NCBI RefSeq assembly: GCF_900128905.1
Contig: NZ_FQTV01000012.1
Span: forward strand, 62,001 to 126,000
Source of the DNA: Bacteroides luti
GTDB lineage: Bacteria > Bacteroidota > Bacteroidia > Bacteroidales > Bacteroidaceae
Direction of reading: 5' to 3'
DNA: 64,000 nucleotides
Part shown: positions 56,568 through 64,000 of the stretch, piece by piece
Layout: the number at the start of each line of letters is the position of its first letter
Position numbering within the stretch: the first letter of the stretch is position 1
The notes under the pieces: model-generated
The model's input: the letters and a program-made list of their open reading frames with translations, nothing else
Database searches by the model: none
What the model was told of the DNA's origin: nothing
Translations under genes and position numbers: made by a program

Positions 56568-57908
56568 ATGAAAAATAATAAATTAGCGATATTGATTCAA
56601 TTGGTAATTATATTGTTCGGGTTTGCAGATATCTCTGCACAGAATCCAATTATAAGAAATCAATTTTCTGCCGATCCAACAGCCAGAGTTTTCGGCGATA
56701 AAATCTATCTATATCCATCGCATGATATCTTAGGCAAAGAAGGACAAGGTCGTCCAGAGTGGTTCTGCATGGAAGATTATCATGTGTTTTCATCCTCTAA
56801 TCTTACTGATTGGACAGATCATGGAGTAATTCTAAACCAGACTAAAGTTAAATGGGCTGATTCAACAGCATTTAGTATGTGGGCTCCGGACTGTATTAGC
56901 AAAAATGGGAAATATTACTTTTATTTCCCAGCTCCCCCGAAAGGTGCTAAGGGCTTTTCTGTAGGAGTCGCTGTAGCTAATAATCCTTTTGGTCCATTTA
57001 TTCCACAGCCTAAACAAATCGATAAGGTTAGTGGAATTGATCCTAATGTTTTTATTGATAAAGATGGACAGGCTTATTTATATTGGTCGGCAGGCAACTT
57101 TATGGTAGCCAAATTGAAAAGCAATATGGTGGAACTAGCTTCAGAACCTCAGATTATTGCTAATTTGCCAGAAAAAGGATTAAAAGAAGGCCCTTTTTTA
57201 TTTGAACGTAAAGGGGTGTATTATTTAACTTTCCCTCATGTTGAAAATAAAATTGAACGTCTTGAGTATGCTATGGGGCCAAGTCCGATGGGACCTTTTA
57301 AAATGGCTGGGGTTATAATGGACGAATCTCCAGTTGGATGCTGGACTAATCATCATTCTATTATCAATTTTAAGAAGCAGTGGTATCTCTTTTACCATAG
57401 TAATGACCTTTCACCAAAATTTGATAAGAACAGATCGGTACGCATTGATAGTTTGTTTTTTAATGCGGATGGGACAATCCGAAAAGTTACACCTACCTTT
57501 CGTGGAGTTGGCTTAACCGATGCTTCGAAGCAAATACAAATAGATCGTTATAGTCGAATAAGTGATAAAGGAGTTTCAGTTTCATTTATTGATACTCTGA
57601 ATACATTTGCCGGTTGGAAAACGGTTTTCAATGAGAAAAACGCATGGGTACAATATAACAAGGTTGATTTTGGAAAGAAAAAATACAAATCAGTTATAAT
57701 TAAAGCTATTTCTCAGAAAGGAGGGATACTGCAATTGAAATTGAATAGTGCTAATGGTCCAATATTGGCTAAGATTAATTTACCAGAAAGTAAAGAATGG
57801 AAAGAAACTAAAGTCTTGATTTCTGGTTTAAAACAAGGTAGCCATAATTTGTTTTTATCTTCAGAAAATAGTAACATAGTTGAAGTGGATTGGATTAAAT
57901 TTGAATAG
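56568..57908 (+). CDS. GH43 glycosidase with CBM6-like C-terminal module
   Basis: A 446-aa secreted enzyme. The signal peptide ends near ISAQ. The GH43 propeller (about 28-310) has the base aspartate in ADPTARVFGDKIYLYPSHD, the pKa-modulating MWAPDC and the acid glutamate in KEGPFLFERKGVYYLTFP. After NRSVRIDSLFFNADGTIRKV a CBM6-like beta-sandwich (about 325-446) ends the protein. It acts on xylosyl or arabinosyl linkages. The remnant at 54657 has the same domain end. Confidence 0.9.
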   Translation: MKNNKLAILIQLVIILFGFADISAQNPIIRNQFSADPTARVFGDKIYLYPSHDILGKEGQGRPEWFCMEDYHVFSSSNLTDWTDHGVILNQTKVKWADSTAFSMWAPDCISKNGKYYFYFPAPPKGAKGFSVGVAVANNPFGPFIPQPKQIDKVSGIDPNVFIDKDGQAYLYWSAGNFMVAKLKSNMVELASEPQIIANLPEKGLKEGPFLFERKGVYYLTFPHVENKIERLEYAMGPSPMGPFKMAGVIMDESPVGCWTNHHSIINFKKQWYLFYHSNDLSPKFDKNRSVRIDSLFFNADGTIRKVTPTFRGVGLTDASKQIQIDRYSRISDKGVSVSFIDTLNTFAGWKTVFNEKNAWVQYNKVDFGKKKYKSVIIKAISQKGGILQLKLNSANGPILAKINLPESKEWKETKVLISGLKQGSHNLFLSSENSNIVEVDWIKFE

Positions 57909-57957
57909 CAAACGAATGAAATGCTAATCTAGTATTGTATTATTTCATAAAATGACG

Positions 57958-57995
57958 TGCACCCCAAAAGTTTGACATAAAACTTTTGGGGTGCA
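57958..57995. terminator. Strong terminator at the end of the enzyme cluster
   Basis: 16-bp perfect stem, TGCACCCCAAAAGTTT (57958-57973) with AAACTTTTGGGGTGCA (57980-57995), loop of six. The ACCCCAAAAGTTTGACA wording is also that of ends of some Bacteroidetes insertion sequences, so an IS-end origin is possible. The remaining gap to 58748 is AT-rich leader with no gene or clear promoter. Confidence 0.75.
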
Positions 57996-58748
57996 TTGTT
58001 TATATCAAAATATCTGTTTTGAAGATAAGCTTAACATTTTAGATAAGCACACTTATTCCTTTTAATTAAAGTAGATTCTGAATTATGTGACCAGAAGTTA
58101 GGCTGAGAAGTAACGGTGATACAAAAATATGTTGCCAAAAGAAAAATCAGACTAAATCTAATATTATTTACTAAATAGCTATTATAGTAGTATTCTATAT
58201 TAAACTTAAGAAAATAGAATTCAAATTTCATCGTAAAGGTTGATGTTTCAATGTGTTAATTTATTGGTTATTATCGTTTTATTGGTCTCGGTAGATGTCG
58301 TTGTTAAATCTGAAATTGTGTTTAAAAATGGAAAAAGAATATCTGAATTTAAAATTCAAAATTTTTATTTCCCTCTACTTTTGACATTCATTTGTTAATC
58401 GAAAGTATAGTCTAAAATCAATTGTTTATGAACACAAAGAAAACTGTAATTAATATTATCTGCTCTAAAAGTAATCTCTTCCCTTGAATTTTAGAAAATC
58501 TGTATAAAACAATTGCCTGAAGTCCTATAAAAATGGCTTCTCTATGACTTATATTCTTTTTCTCATGAAAAAGGAATCTTCTTATGTAGAAATCTTGAAG
58601 TAAAAAACTTCACTTCTACTCTTATTAGTAAACCTTTAAATCAATTTTTATGAAACATTTATTAGATGATAGTTGATGAGTTTTTTCTTATTGCTAAAGA
58701 TTTATGAATAATTGAGTTATTTAGTCTAGTATAATTTATTAAGAAACT

Positions 58749-61700
58749 ATGAAAAACTTTAATTTTAAAAAAACCTTAGGAACCATCATTGTTCTATTGA
58801 TGGTACCTCTATGGGCCTTTTCTCAAAACTTTATTGTAAAAGGTACAGTAAAGGATGCTTCTGGTGAAGCTTTACTTGGTGTAAACATATCTCAGGTTGG
58901 TACAGCTAATGGTACTGTATCAGATGTTAATGGTAATTTTCTGCTCTCTGTTTCTCCGAACGCTAAATTACAATTCTCTTTCGTTGGATATATAGGTCAG
59001 GTTATAGCGATTGGAGAAAAAAGAACATTGAATGTTGTTTTAAAAGAAGATAACAAAACTTTAGAAGAAGTTGTTGTTGTTGGTTATGGTACTCAGAAAA
59101 AAGCGGATTTATCATCGGCTATAGCTGTTCTCCCTACCAAAGAACTAAATAAAGTTCCTGGTGGATTACAAGCCGGATTGCAGAGTTCGGTTCCTGGTGT
59201 TCAAATTACCAATGGAAGAATAAAAATTCGTGGTGTTGGTTCTATCAATAATACAGATCCTCTTTATGTAGTTGATGGTATGATTGGTGGTGCTGTGCCA
59301 GATGAAGCTAATATTGCAAGTATTCAGGTTTTAAAAGATGCAGCATCTTGTGCTATCTATGGTGCCCGTGGTGCTAATGGAGTTATTGTTATTACAACAA
59401 AACGAGGAACATCCGGCGAAGTAAAGGTAGATTATGACGGATTTGCTGGTGAGAAAAACCTGTCACACAATATCGATATGCTTAATGGACAGGAATTGGC
59501 AGAACTGGTAAATGAAGAATTATGGAATGCAGGAAAAAGAAACGCTTCTGATTATTTAGATGCATATAAAAATCCATCTACAATAGGTGAAGGATATAAT
59601 ATGTTTGATGCATTAAAGCGTACAGGTTTTTATCAGAAACATAATCTCTCTATAAGTGGAGGTTCTGAAAATGCAAATTTTAGAGTAAACAGTCTTTATT
59701 CAACTGATAAACCTATTTTTATTAAAGAAGATACTAAAAATTATGGTATGCAGTTTATCTCTGATTTTACGAAAGGTAAATTCAAATTCGGTGAAACTGT
59801 ATCAATTAAACGTAGCAATCACGATTGGAGTGATAAAAACTTGCTAATTGCATTAAAATGGGCTCCAACTTTGCCTTTGTATGATGCTAATAGTTCAACA
59901 GGATTCGCTGGTGCCGGAAATGGTACAGACGTAGCAAATTCTTTGGCACAGGCTAATTTAAACTGGCACAAAGGTGAAACTACTTCCGTAAATGGTAATG
60001 CATGGATGACTTATGAAATACTTCCCGGTTTAAAATATAAATTCAATATGGGAGTTGACATGTATCGATATATGGTTCAGGATTATGAGGCAGAGTATTC
60101 TATTCCATATCAAAACCATACACCTGATTCTTATTCGATGGCAAGTTATAAAACTAATAGATTATTGTATGAGAATACTCTTTCTTATGAAAAGAGCATT
60201 GGTAAACACAGCTTAAATGCTTTGTTTGGTGTTTCCTCTGATGAAACAAAGAGTTTGAGTGTTAGTGCAGGAGCGCGTGCTATGCCAAGTGAAGATATTC
60301 TTATCCTAGGTGCTACTCAAGATGATAGTTCAAAATCTGTTGATTCTTCAGTGGGACATGAGTCTATGTTCTCTATGTTGGGACGAATTAATTATAGTTA
60401 CGATAGCAAATATTTGCTGACATTTAACTTTAGACGTGACGGCTCTTCCAAGTTTAGTAAAACCAATCGTTATGGTAATTTCCCATCTTTATCTGCTGCA
60501 TGGAGAGTAAGTCAGGAAAAATTCATGGAAAAACTTCCATTTGTTAATGACTTTAAGTTGCGTGCCAGCTGGGGTATGTTGGGTAACTCTAACATCGATT
60601 CTTACCAGTATCAGAGCACTTTAGCATTTAGTAATATCTGGTATTATCTTAATAATACAAAGAACGCAGGTGCACTTGCTACTACTCCTTCAAATCCAAA
60701 TGTTAAATGGGAAAGTCAATATTCTACAGACTTTGGTTTCGATCTTTCTTTGTTTGATAATCAGTTGTCATTTATATTTGACTATTATTACAAGAAAACA
60801 TCAGATATGTTAGTGGCTGTGCCTATTTCATATGCTGCTGGTTATAGTGATAATAAACCTACACTTAATGCCGGAAGTATCGAAAATAAGGGACTTGAAC
60901 TTGCTGTTTCATACAAAAAAACAATTGGTAAATTTGATTATTCAGTAACAGGTAATATTTCTACTGTAAAGAACAAAGTACTTAGTATTGGTTCTAATAA
61001 TGAAATCATGGCTGGCAATGGCATCTCTAAAACTGCAGTTGGCAGATCTATCGGAGAATTCTGGGGATATGTAACAAATGGACTATATCGTACTCAGGCA
61101 GAATTAGATGCAGATAAGAAATTTGCGCCCAAAGCAGGATTAGGTGATGTTCGCTTTGTAGACAAAGATGGAAATGGAGTAGCGGATCAGGATTACATTG
61201 GAAATCCAATCCCTAAATTCAGTTATGGATTAAGTGCAGATGTAAGTTATAGAGCTGGTTTCGGAACATTCGATATGGCAATGATTTGGCAAGGATCTGA
61301 GGGTAATGATATTTACAATAAAACCCGCTATTTTGGCGAGGGCATGTATCACTATTACAACTGTTTCGCAAGTACGCTTAATCGCTATCGCGCCGAAGAA
61401 CTGAAATTTGTCAACCCAATTTCAGGAGTAACTACTATTTATCCAAAGAATACAAATACAGATATGCCAAGAGCGGTTATAGGCGATCCAAATCAGAATA
61501 TGCGTAATTCAAAACGTTATGTAGAAGATGGATCTTATTTAAGACTGAAAGCCTTGACTTTAGGCTATACACTTCCTCAAAGCGTAACTAAGAAATTGAA
61601 TATTAATAATCTGAGAGTGTATATTGGTGGTAAAAACTTGATAACCTTAACTAAATATTCAGGCTTTGACCCAGAAGTTGGTGACCAGGATACAGGTGGC

Positions 61701-61796
61701 ACAAACTTAACAAGAGGTGTTGATGGATCTAGTTCATGGGATCCTACATTCCCTAACTCAAGAGAATTTTTCGTGGGTGCTCAATTGTCGTTCTAA
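58749..61796 (+). CDS. SusC-like TonB-dependent transporter (xylan-type locus)
   Basis: A 1015-aa SusC/RagA family transporter. The signal peptide ends near AFSQ (residue 26), then the carboxypeptidase-regulatory-like domain VKGTVKDASGEALLGVNIS. The TonB-box-like LEEVVVVGYGTQKKADLSS and the plug motifs IRGVGSINNTDPLYVVDGM and AASCAIYGARGANGVIVITT follow. The barrel ends in REFFVGAQLSF. It is paired with the susD gene 27 bases downstream and follows the enzyme genes after an 840-base gap, so it probably has its own promoter. Substrate inferred as decorated xylan oligosaccharides. It is clearly distinct from the pectin-locus SusC. Confidence 0.94.
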   Translation: MKNFNFKKTLGTIIVLLMVPLWAFSQNFIVKGTVKDASGEALLGVNISQVGTANGTVSDVNGNFLLSVSPNAKLQFSFVGYIGQVIAIGEKRTLNVVLKEDNKTLEEVVVVGYGTQKKADLSSAIAVLPTKELNKVPGGLQAGLQSSVPGVQITNGRIKIRGVGSINNTDPLYVVDGMIGGAVPDEANIASIQVLKDAASCAIYGARGANGVIVITTKRGTSGEVKVDYDGFAGEKNLSHNIDMLNGQELAELVNEELWNAGKRNASDYLDAYKNPSTIGEGYNMFDALKRTGFYQKHNLSISGGSENANFRVNSLYSTDKPIFIKEDTKNYGMQFISDFTKGKFKFGETVSIKRSNHDWSDKNLLIALKWAPTLPLYDANSSTGFAGAGNGTDVANSLAQANLNWHKGETTSVNGNAWMTYEILPGLKYKFNMGVDMYRYMVQDYEAEYSIPYQNHTPDSYSMASYKTNRLLYENTLSYEKSIGKHSLNALFGVSSDETKSLSVSAGARAMPSEDILILGATQDDSSKSVDSSVGHESMFSMLGRINYSYDSKYLLTFNFRRDGSSKFSKTNRYGNFPSLSAAWRVSQEKFMEKLPFVNDFKLRASWGMLGNSNIDSYQYQSTLAFSNIWYYLNNTKNAGALATTPSNPNVKWESQYSTDFGFDLSLFDNQLSFIFDYYYKKTSDMLVAVPISYAAGYSDNKPTLNAGSIENKGLELAVSYKKTIGKFDYSVTGNISTVKNKVLSIGSNNEIMAGNGISKTAVGRSIGEFWGYVTNGLYRTQAELDADKKFAPKAGLGDVRFVDKDGNGVADQDYIGNPIPKFSYGLSADVSYRAGFGTFDMAMIWQGSEGNDIYNKTRYFGEGMYHYYNCFASTLNRYRAEELKFVNPISGVTTIYPKNTNTDMPRAVIGDPNQNMRNSKRYVEDGSYLRLKALTLGYTLPQSVTKKLNINNLRVYIGGKNLITLTKYSGFDPEVGDQDTGGTNLTRGVDGSSSWDPTFPNSREFFVGAQLSF

Positions 61797-61823
61797 AGGT
61801 TGAATCTTTAAATTAAAAATACA

Positions 61824-63461
61824 ATGAAAAAAATATCAAAATTCTGCTTATTGTGCAGTTCTGCAGCAATTCTAAGTAGCTGTGTGCCCGATATGGACTT
61901 GAATAATCCTTCGCAGTTATCTGTTGATACATATTACAAAACTGCAGCACAATTAGAACTTGCTGTAATACCGGCTTATCAGTGCTTAATCAGTTTTAAT
62001 GGTGTTGAAGGTGGCTATGGTCGTGGTGCATATTATTATATGATACTTCCTGGTGATGATTTCGACCATACTTTTAAATGTGTAGGAGAGGAACTTTATC
62101 CTGATACATATAGCACTCCTCCAAGTCAAGGAAATATTACCTCTGCATGGAAAGGGTTCTTTGAAGGTGTTTACGCATCTAATACAGCCATCGAAAAAAT
62201 AAGTAATTTTAGTGGTGAGATATCCGAAACTGTTAAAAATAGATTGTTAGGTGAGGCTTATTTCTTGAGAGGTTTACATTATATGCACCTTTGTGCTCTC
62301 TTTGGAGAAACAATTCCATTGGTTGATCATTCGGCACAAAATCAATCAGATTATTATCCTACTAACGCTAAGCCTGGTGAAATATATGCTTTGATTATTA
62401 ATGACTTCCAAAAAGCTTCTGAACTTTTGCCATTGCGTAGTGAACTTTACGCTAATGTAGCCAACAAAGGACGCGCTACTAAAGGTACAGCACAAGCATA
62501 TTTAGCAAAAGCATATATGTATCGTCCTATTCTCGAGAAAGGAAAAACTGCAGAATTTGATAAAGCTGCTCCTTTGTTGAAAGCTGTTATTGATAGTAAA
62601 GAATATAAGCTCATGGATAATTTTAGAGCTAATGGCTTGGGCGGAGATAACGAGAATAATGATGAATCTGTTTTTGAAGTCCAGATGTTCAATGGCACAA
62701 GCTGGTTGGGTGGAGATAATTCTGATTCCTGGAGATGGCAAGAGATTGGAGTTCCCGATGGTACTGGTAGCTCTTGGTGGAATATCGCTCCAAACAAAAA
62801 GACTTATGATGAATTTGAAGATGGAGACCCAAGAAGATACATGACTCTATGGTGTCCTGGAGGAGCAAAATATACTGAACTGTCAGGCAATGTTGCCGAC
62901 TGGAATTATATGATGGCACATTTGTCTTCAGATAATGATCTTTATGGAACCAGAAAGGAATGTCCTGATTATCAGATTGCTGATATTGATGATGATATCA
63001 ATACTCGTTTGATGCGTTATTCTGATGTATTATTAATGTATGCAGAATGTTTAAGTGAAACTGGTAATGATAGTAAGGCTATTACAGATCCTACAGGTCC
63101 TAAATATTATATTCAACAAGTTAGAGACAGAGCTAATAAAGTAGTTCCATCTGAACAACCACATTTATGGTATCAACACTCTCCTGGTACAATTCCTAAT
63201 GTTGATCAGTTATTGTCAAGTGGTAAAGTTATCAATGGTGTTGCCATGAATAGCATAAAGAATATAATTGAACACGAACGTTATGTTGAATTCTGTGGTG
63301 AGTATTTACGTTATTTCGATTTACTCCGCTGGGGTATGGCTGATGCCAAATGGCTTGACCCTTTGAAAGCTTTAGGTTGGAAAGAAAAGGCTATGTATTT
63401 TCCTTTCCCTCAGTCTGAGCTGAATAATAATCCGAACCTGAAAGGTAATGATATGAATTAG
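61824..63461 (+). CDS. SusD-like glycan-binding lipoprotein (xylan-type locus)
   Basis: A 545-aa RagB/SusD lipoprotein with lipobox ILSSC (Cys near 20), then VPDMDLNNPSQLS. The helical scaffold shows LLGEAYFLRGLHYMHLCALFG, DINTRLMRYSDVLLMYAE and ERYVEFCGEYLRYFDLLRWG. The C-terminal FPFPQSELNNNPNLKGN is the usual SusD ending. It serves as the lid and capture subunit of the SusC at 58749. Confidence 0.93.
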   Translation: MKKISKFCLLCSSAAILSSCVPDMDLNNPSQLSVDTYYKTAAQLELAVIPAYQCLISFNGVEGGYGRGAYYYMILPGDDFDHTFKCVGEELYPDTYSTPPSQGNITSAWKGFFEGVYASNTAIEKISNFSGEISETVKNRLLGEAYFLRGLHYMHLCALFGETIPLVDHSAQNQSDYYPTNAKPGEIYALIINDFQKASELLPLRSELYANVANKGRATKGTAQAYLAKAYMYRPILEKGKTAEFDKAAPLLKAVIDSKEYKLMDNFRANGLGGDNENNDESVFEVQMFNGTSWLGGDNSDSWRWQEIGVPDGTGSSWWNIAPNKKTYDEFEDGDPRRYMTLWCPGGAKYTELSGNVADWNYMMAHLSSDNDLYGTRKECPDYQIADIDDDINTRLMRYSDVLLMYAECLSETGNDSKAITDPTGPKYYIQQVRDRANKVVPSEQPHLWYQHSPGTIPNVDQLLSSGKVINGVAMNSIKNIIEHERYVEFCGEYLRYFDLLRWGMADAKWLDPLKALGWKEKAMYFPFPQSELNNNPNLKGNDMN

Positions 63462-63488
63462 TTTTTTTGAATAATATATCTCTGTATG

Positions 63489-63525
63489 CCCTGCACTATT
63501 TCTAAAAATAGTGCAGGGTTATTTT
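63489..63525 (+). terminator. Terminator of susC-susD
   Basis: 13-bp perfect stem CCCTGCACTATTT (63489-63501) with AAATAGTGCAGGG (63506-63518), loop of four, then a T-containing tail. Confidence 0.8.
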
Positions 63526-63540
63526 ATGCAATTTTATAAA

Positions 63541-63675
63541 AACATCTGCCCATCTGCTACTAATGTTGCTGAAAAGCCTTGCTGGAAGTCTTCTTGACTG
63601 GTGGTAGATAAAAAAACATCTGCTACAAAAATACATTTATCTGCTACAAATTTGTTTTATCCGCTACTAATTCTA
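63541..63675. repeat. Intergenic word-repeat element F
   Basis: The word ATCTGCTAC(T/A)AA occurs at about 63552, 63619 and 63639, with the variant ATCCGCTACTAA at 63659. An inverted GGTGGTAGATAAA lies at 63600-63612. It shares words and order with element A. No gene overlaps. Confidence 0.6.
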
Positions 63676-63789
63676 CACTCCGAAATATTGTATTTGAATT
63701 CCCTATAATTATAAATCTGAGCTCTATTAGAATATTTAATTGCTCAAATTATCAGGTGTATAGCTTTGAATTCGGAAATTTATAATGAG

Positions 63790-63885
63790 CTGTAAGTAAG
63801 CCCTCGTCCATGAACCCATAAGCCCGCTTCCGAGAACCCATGGGTCTTTATTCGAGAACCCATAAGCTTTCGGCCGAGTGCTTAC
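63790..63885. repeat. Intergenic word-repeat element G
   Basis: GAACCCATAAGC at 63812 and 63856 and GAACCCATGGG at 63834, two of them preceded by CGA. The block is framed by GTAAGC and GCTTAC. The rest to 64000 is AT-rich with no gene start seen. Confidence 0.55.
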
Positions 63886-64000
63886 TAATTTCTATAGAAT
63901 AAAATAAGTAATCCACCAATAAAGATTTCTTATTTTATTAGAATTTCAAATATGTATGAAGCATCAAAATAAACCTCATAACTCTGCTAATAAAATAGAT

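Noticed and set aside
58031..58231. 66-codon minus-strand ORF in the leader of the second susC
   Set aside because: Low-complexity aromatic-rich reading in AT-rich DNA, with no family and no promoter. Treated as chance.

Overview
The window looks like a chromosome segment of a plant-polysaccharide-degrading Bacteroides or close relative. The support is two SusC/SusD pairs, many secreted glycoside hydrolases and esterases, AT-rich leaders with little Shine-Dalgarno signal, and promoters of the Bacteroidales type (TTTG, about 19-21 bases, then TAnnTTTG) in front of several genes. No species marker is present, so I stop at that level.

Layout. (1) 1-6100, minus-strand housekeeping: mutS2, pflA, pflB, then a plus-strand tRNA-Ser(UGA) with its own promoter and terminator. 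(2) 6139-23930, a complete type 1-like BREX phage-defence operon on the minus strand, in transcription order brxA, brxB, brxC, an unrecognised 245-aa gene, pglX, a DUF262/DUF1524 (GmrSD/BrxU-like) gene, an AlbA/HATPase-like ATP-binding gene, pglZ, brxL and perhaps a 28-codon ORF. An IS110-type transposase scrap lies at its upstream edge. The BREX-tRNA junction and the scrap suggest an acquired island. (3) 24463-30416: bifunctional proline catabolism enzyme (putA), a DJ-1/PfpI protein and an unrecognised secreted protein. (4) 30767-42596: a pectin-type locus with a PL1 pectate lyase (plus strand), divergent susC, susD and a DUF5123/DUF4957-like lipoprotein (minus strand), and an orphan membrane histidine kinase. 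(5) A second, identical tRNA-Ser(UGA) at 42681. (6) 43245-63461, an arabinoxylan-type locus, all plus strand: CE6-like acetylesterase, double-domain CE1 esterase, second CE1 esterase, GH127, GH95, GH51, two GH43 enzymes, then susC/susD. Gene scraps in it (an SGNH esterase tail and a GH43 tail) show past gene loss.

How the parts work together. The carbohydrate genes fit outer-membrane capture by SusC/SusD of pectin and of decorated xylan. Secreted enzymes would remove acetyl and feruloyl esters and arabinose and fucose/galactose side chains. No endo-xylanase is in the window, so the xylan locus probably continues outside it or depends on another locus. The BREX genes would modify host DNA (PglX) and block phage replication. 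The DUF262 gene looks like a nested second defence that cuts modified DNA.

The most unusual signals are not standard genes. One is a family of roughly 100-bp intergenic elements built from repeated short words, whose hairpin arms change together between copies. Another is a perfect 16-bp terminator-like hairpin inside the first codons of susC at 40197-40233. Others are a shared promoter module upstream of two small secreted-protein genes, an in-frame 21-bp minisatellite in a BREX-embedded gene, and 93-bp identical direct repeats (the two tRNA-Ser loci) that bracket the 36.7 kb holding BREX.
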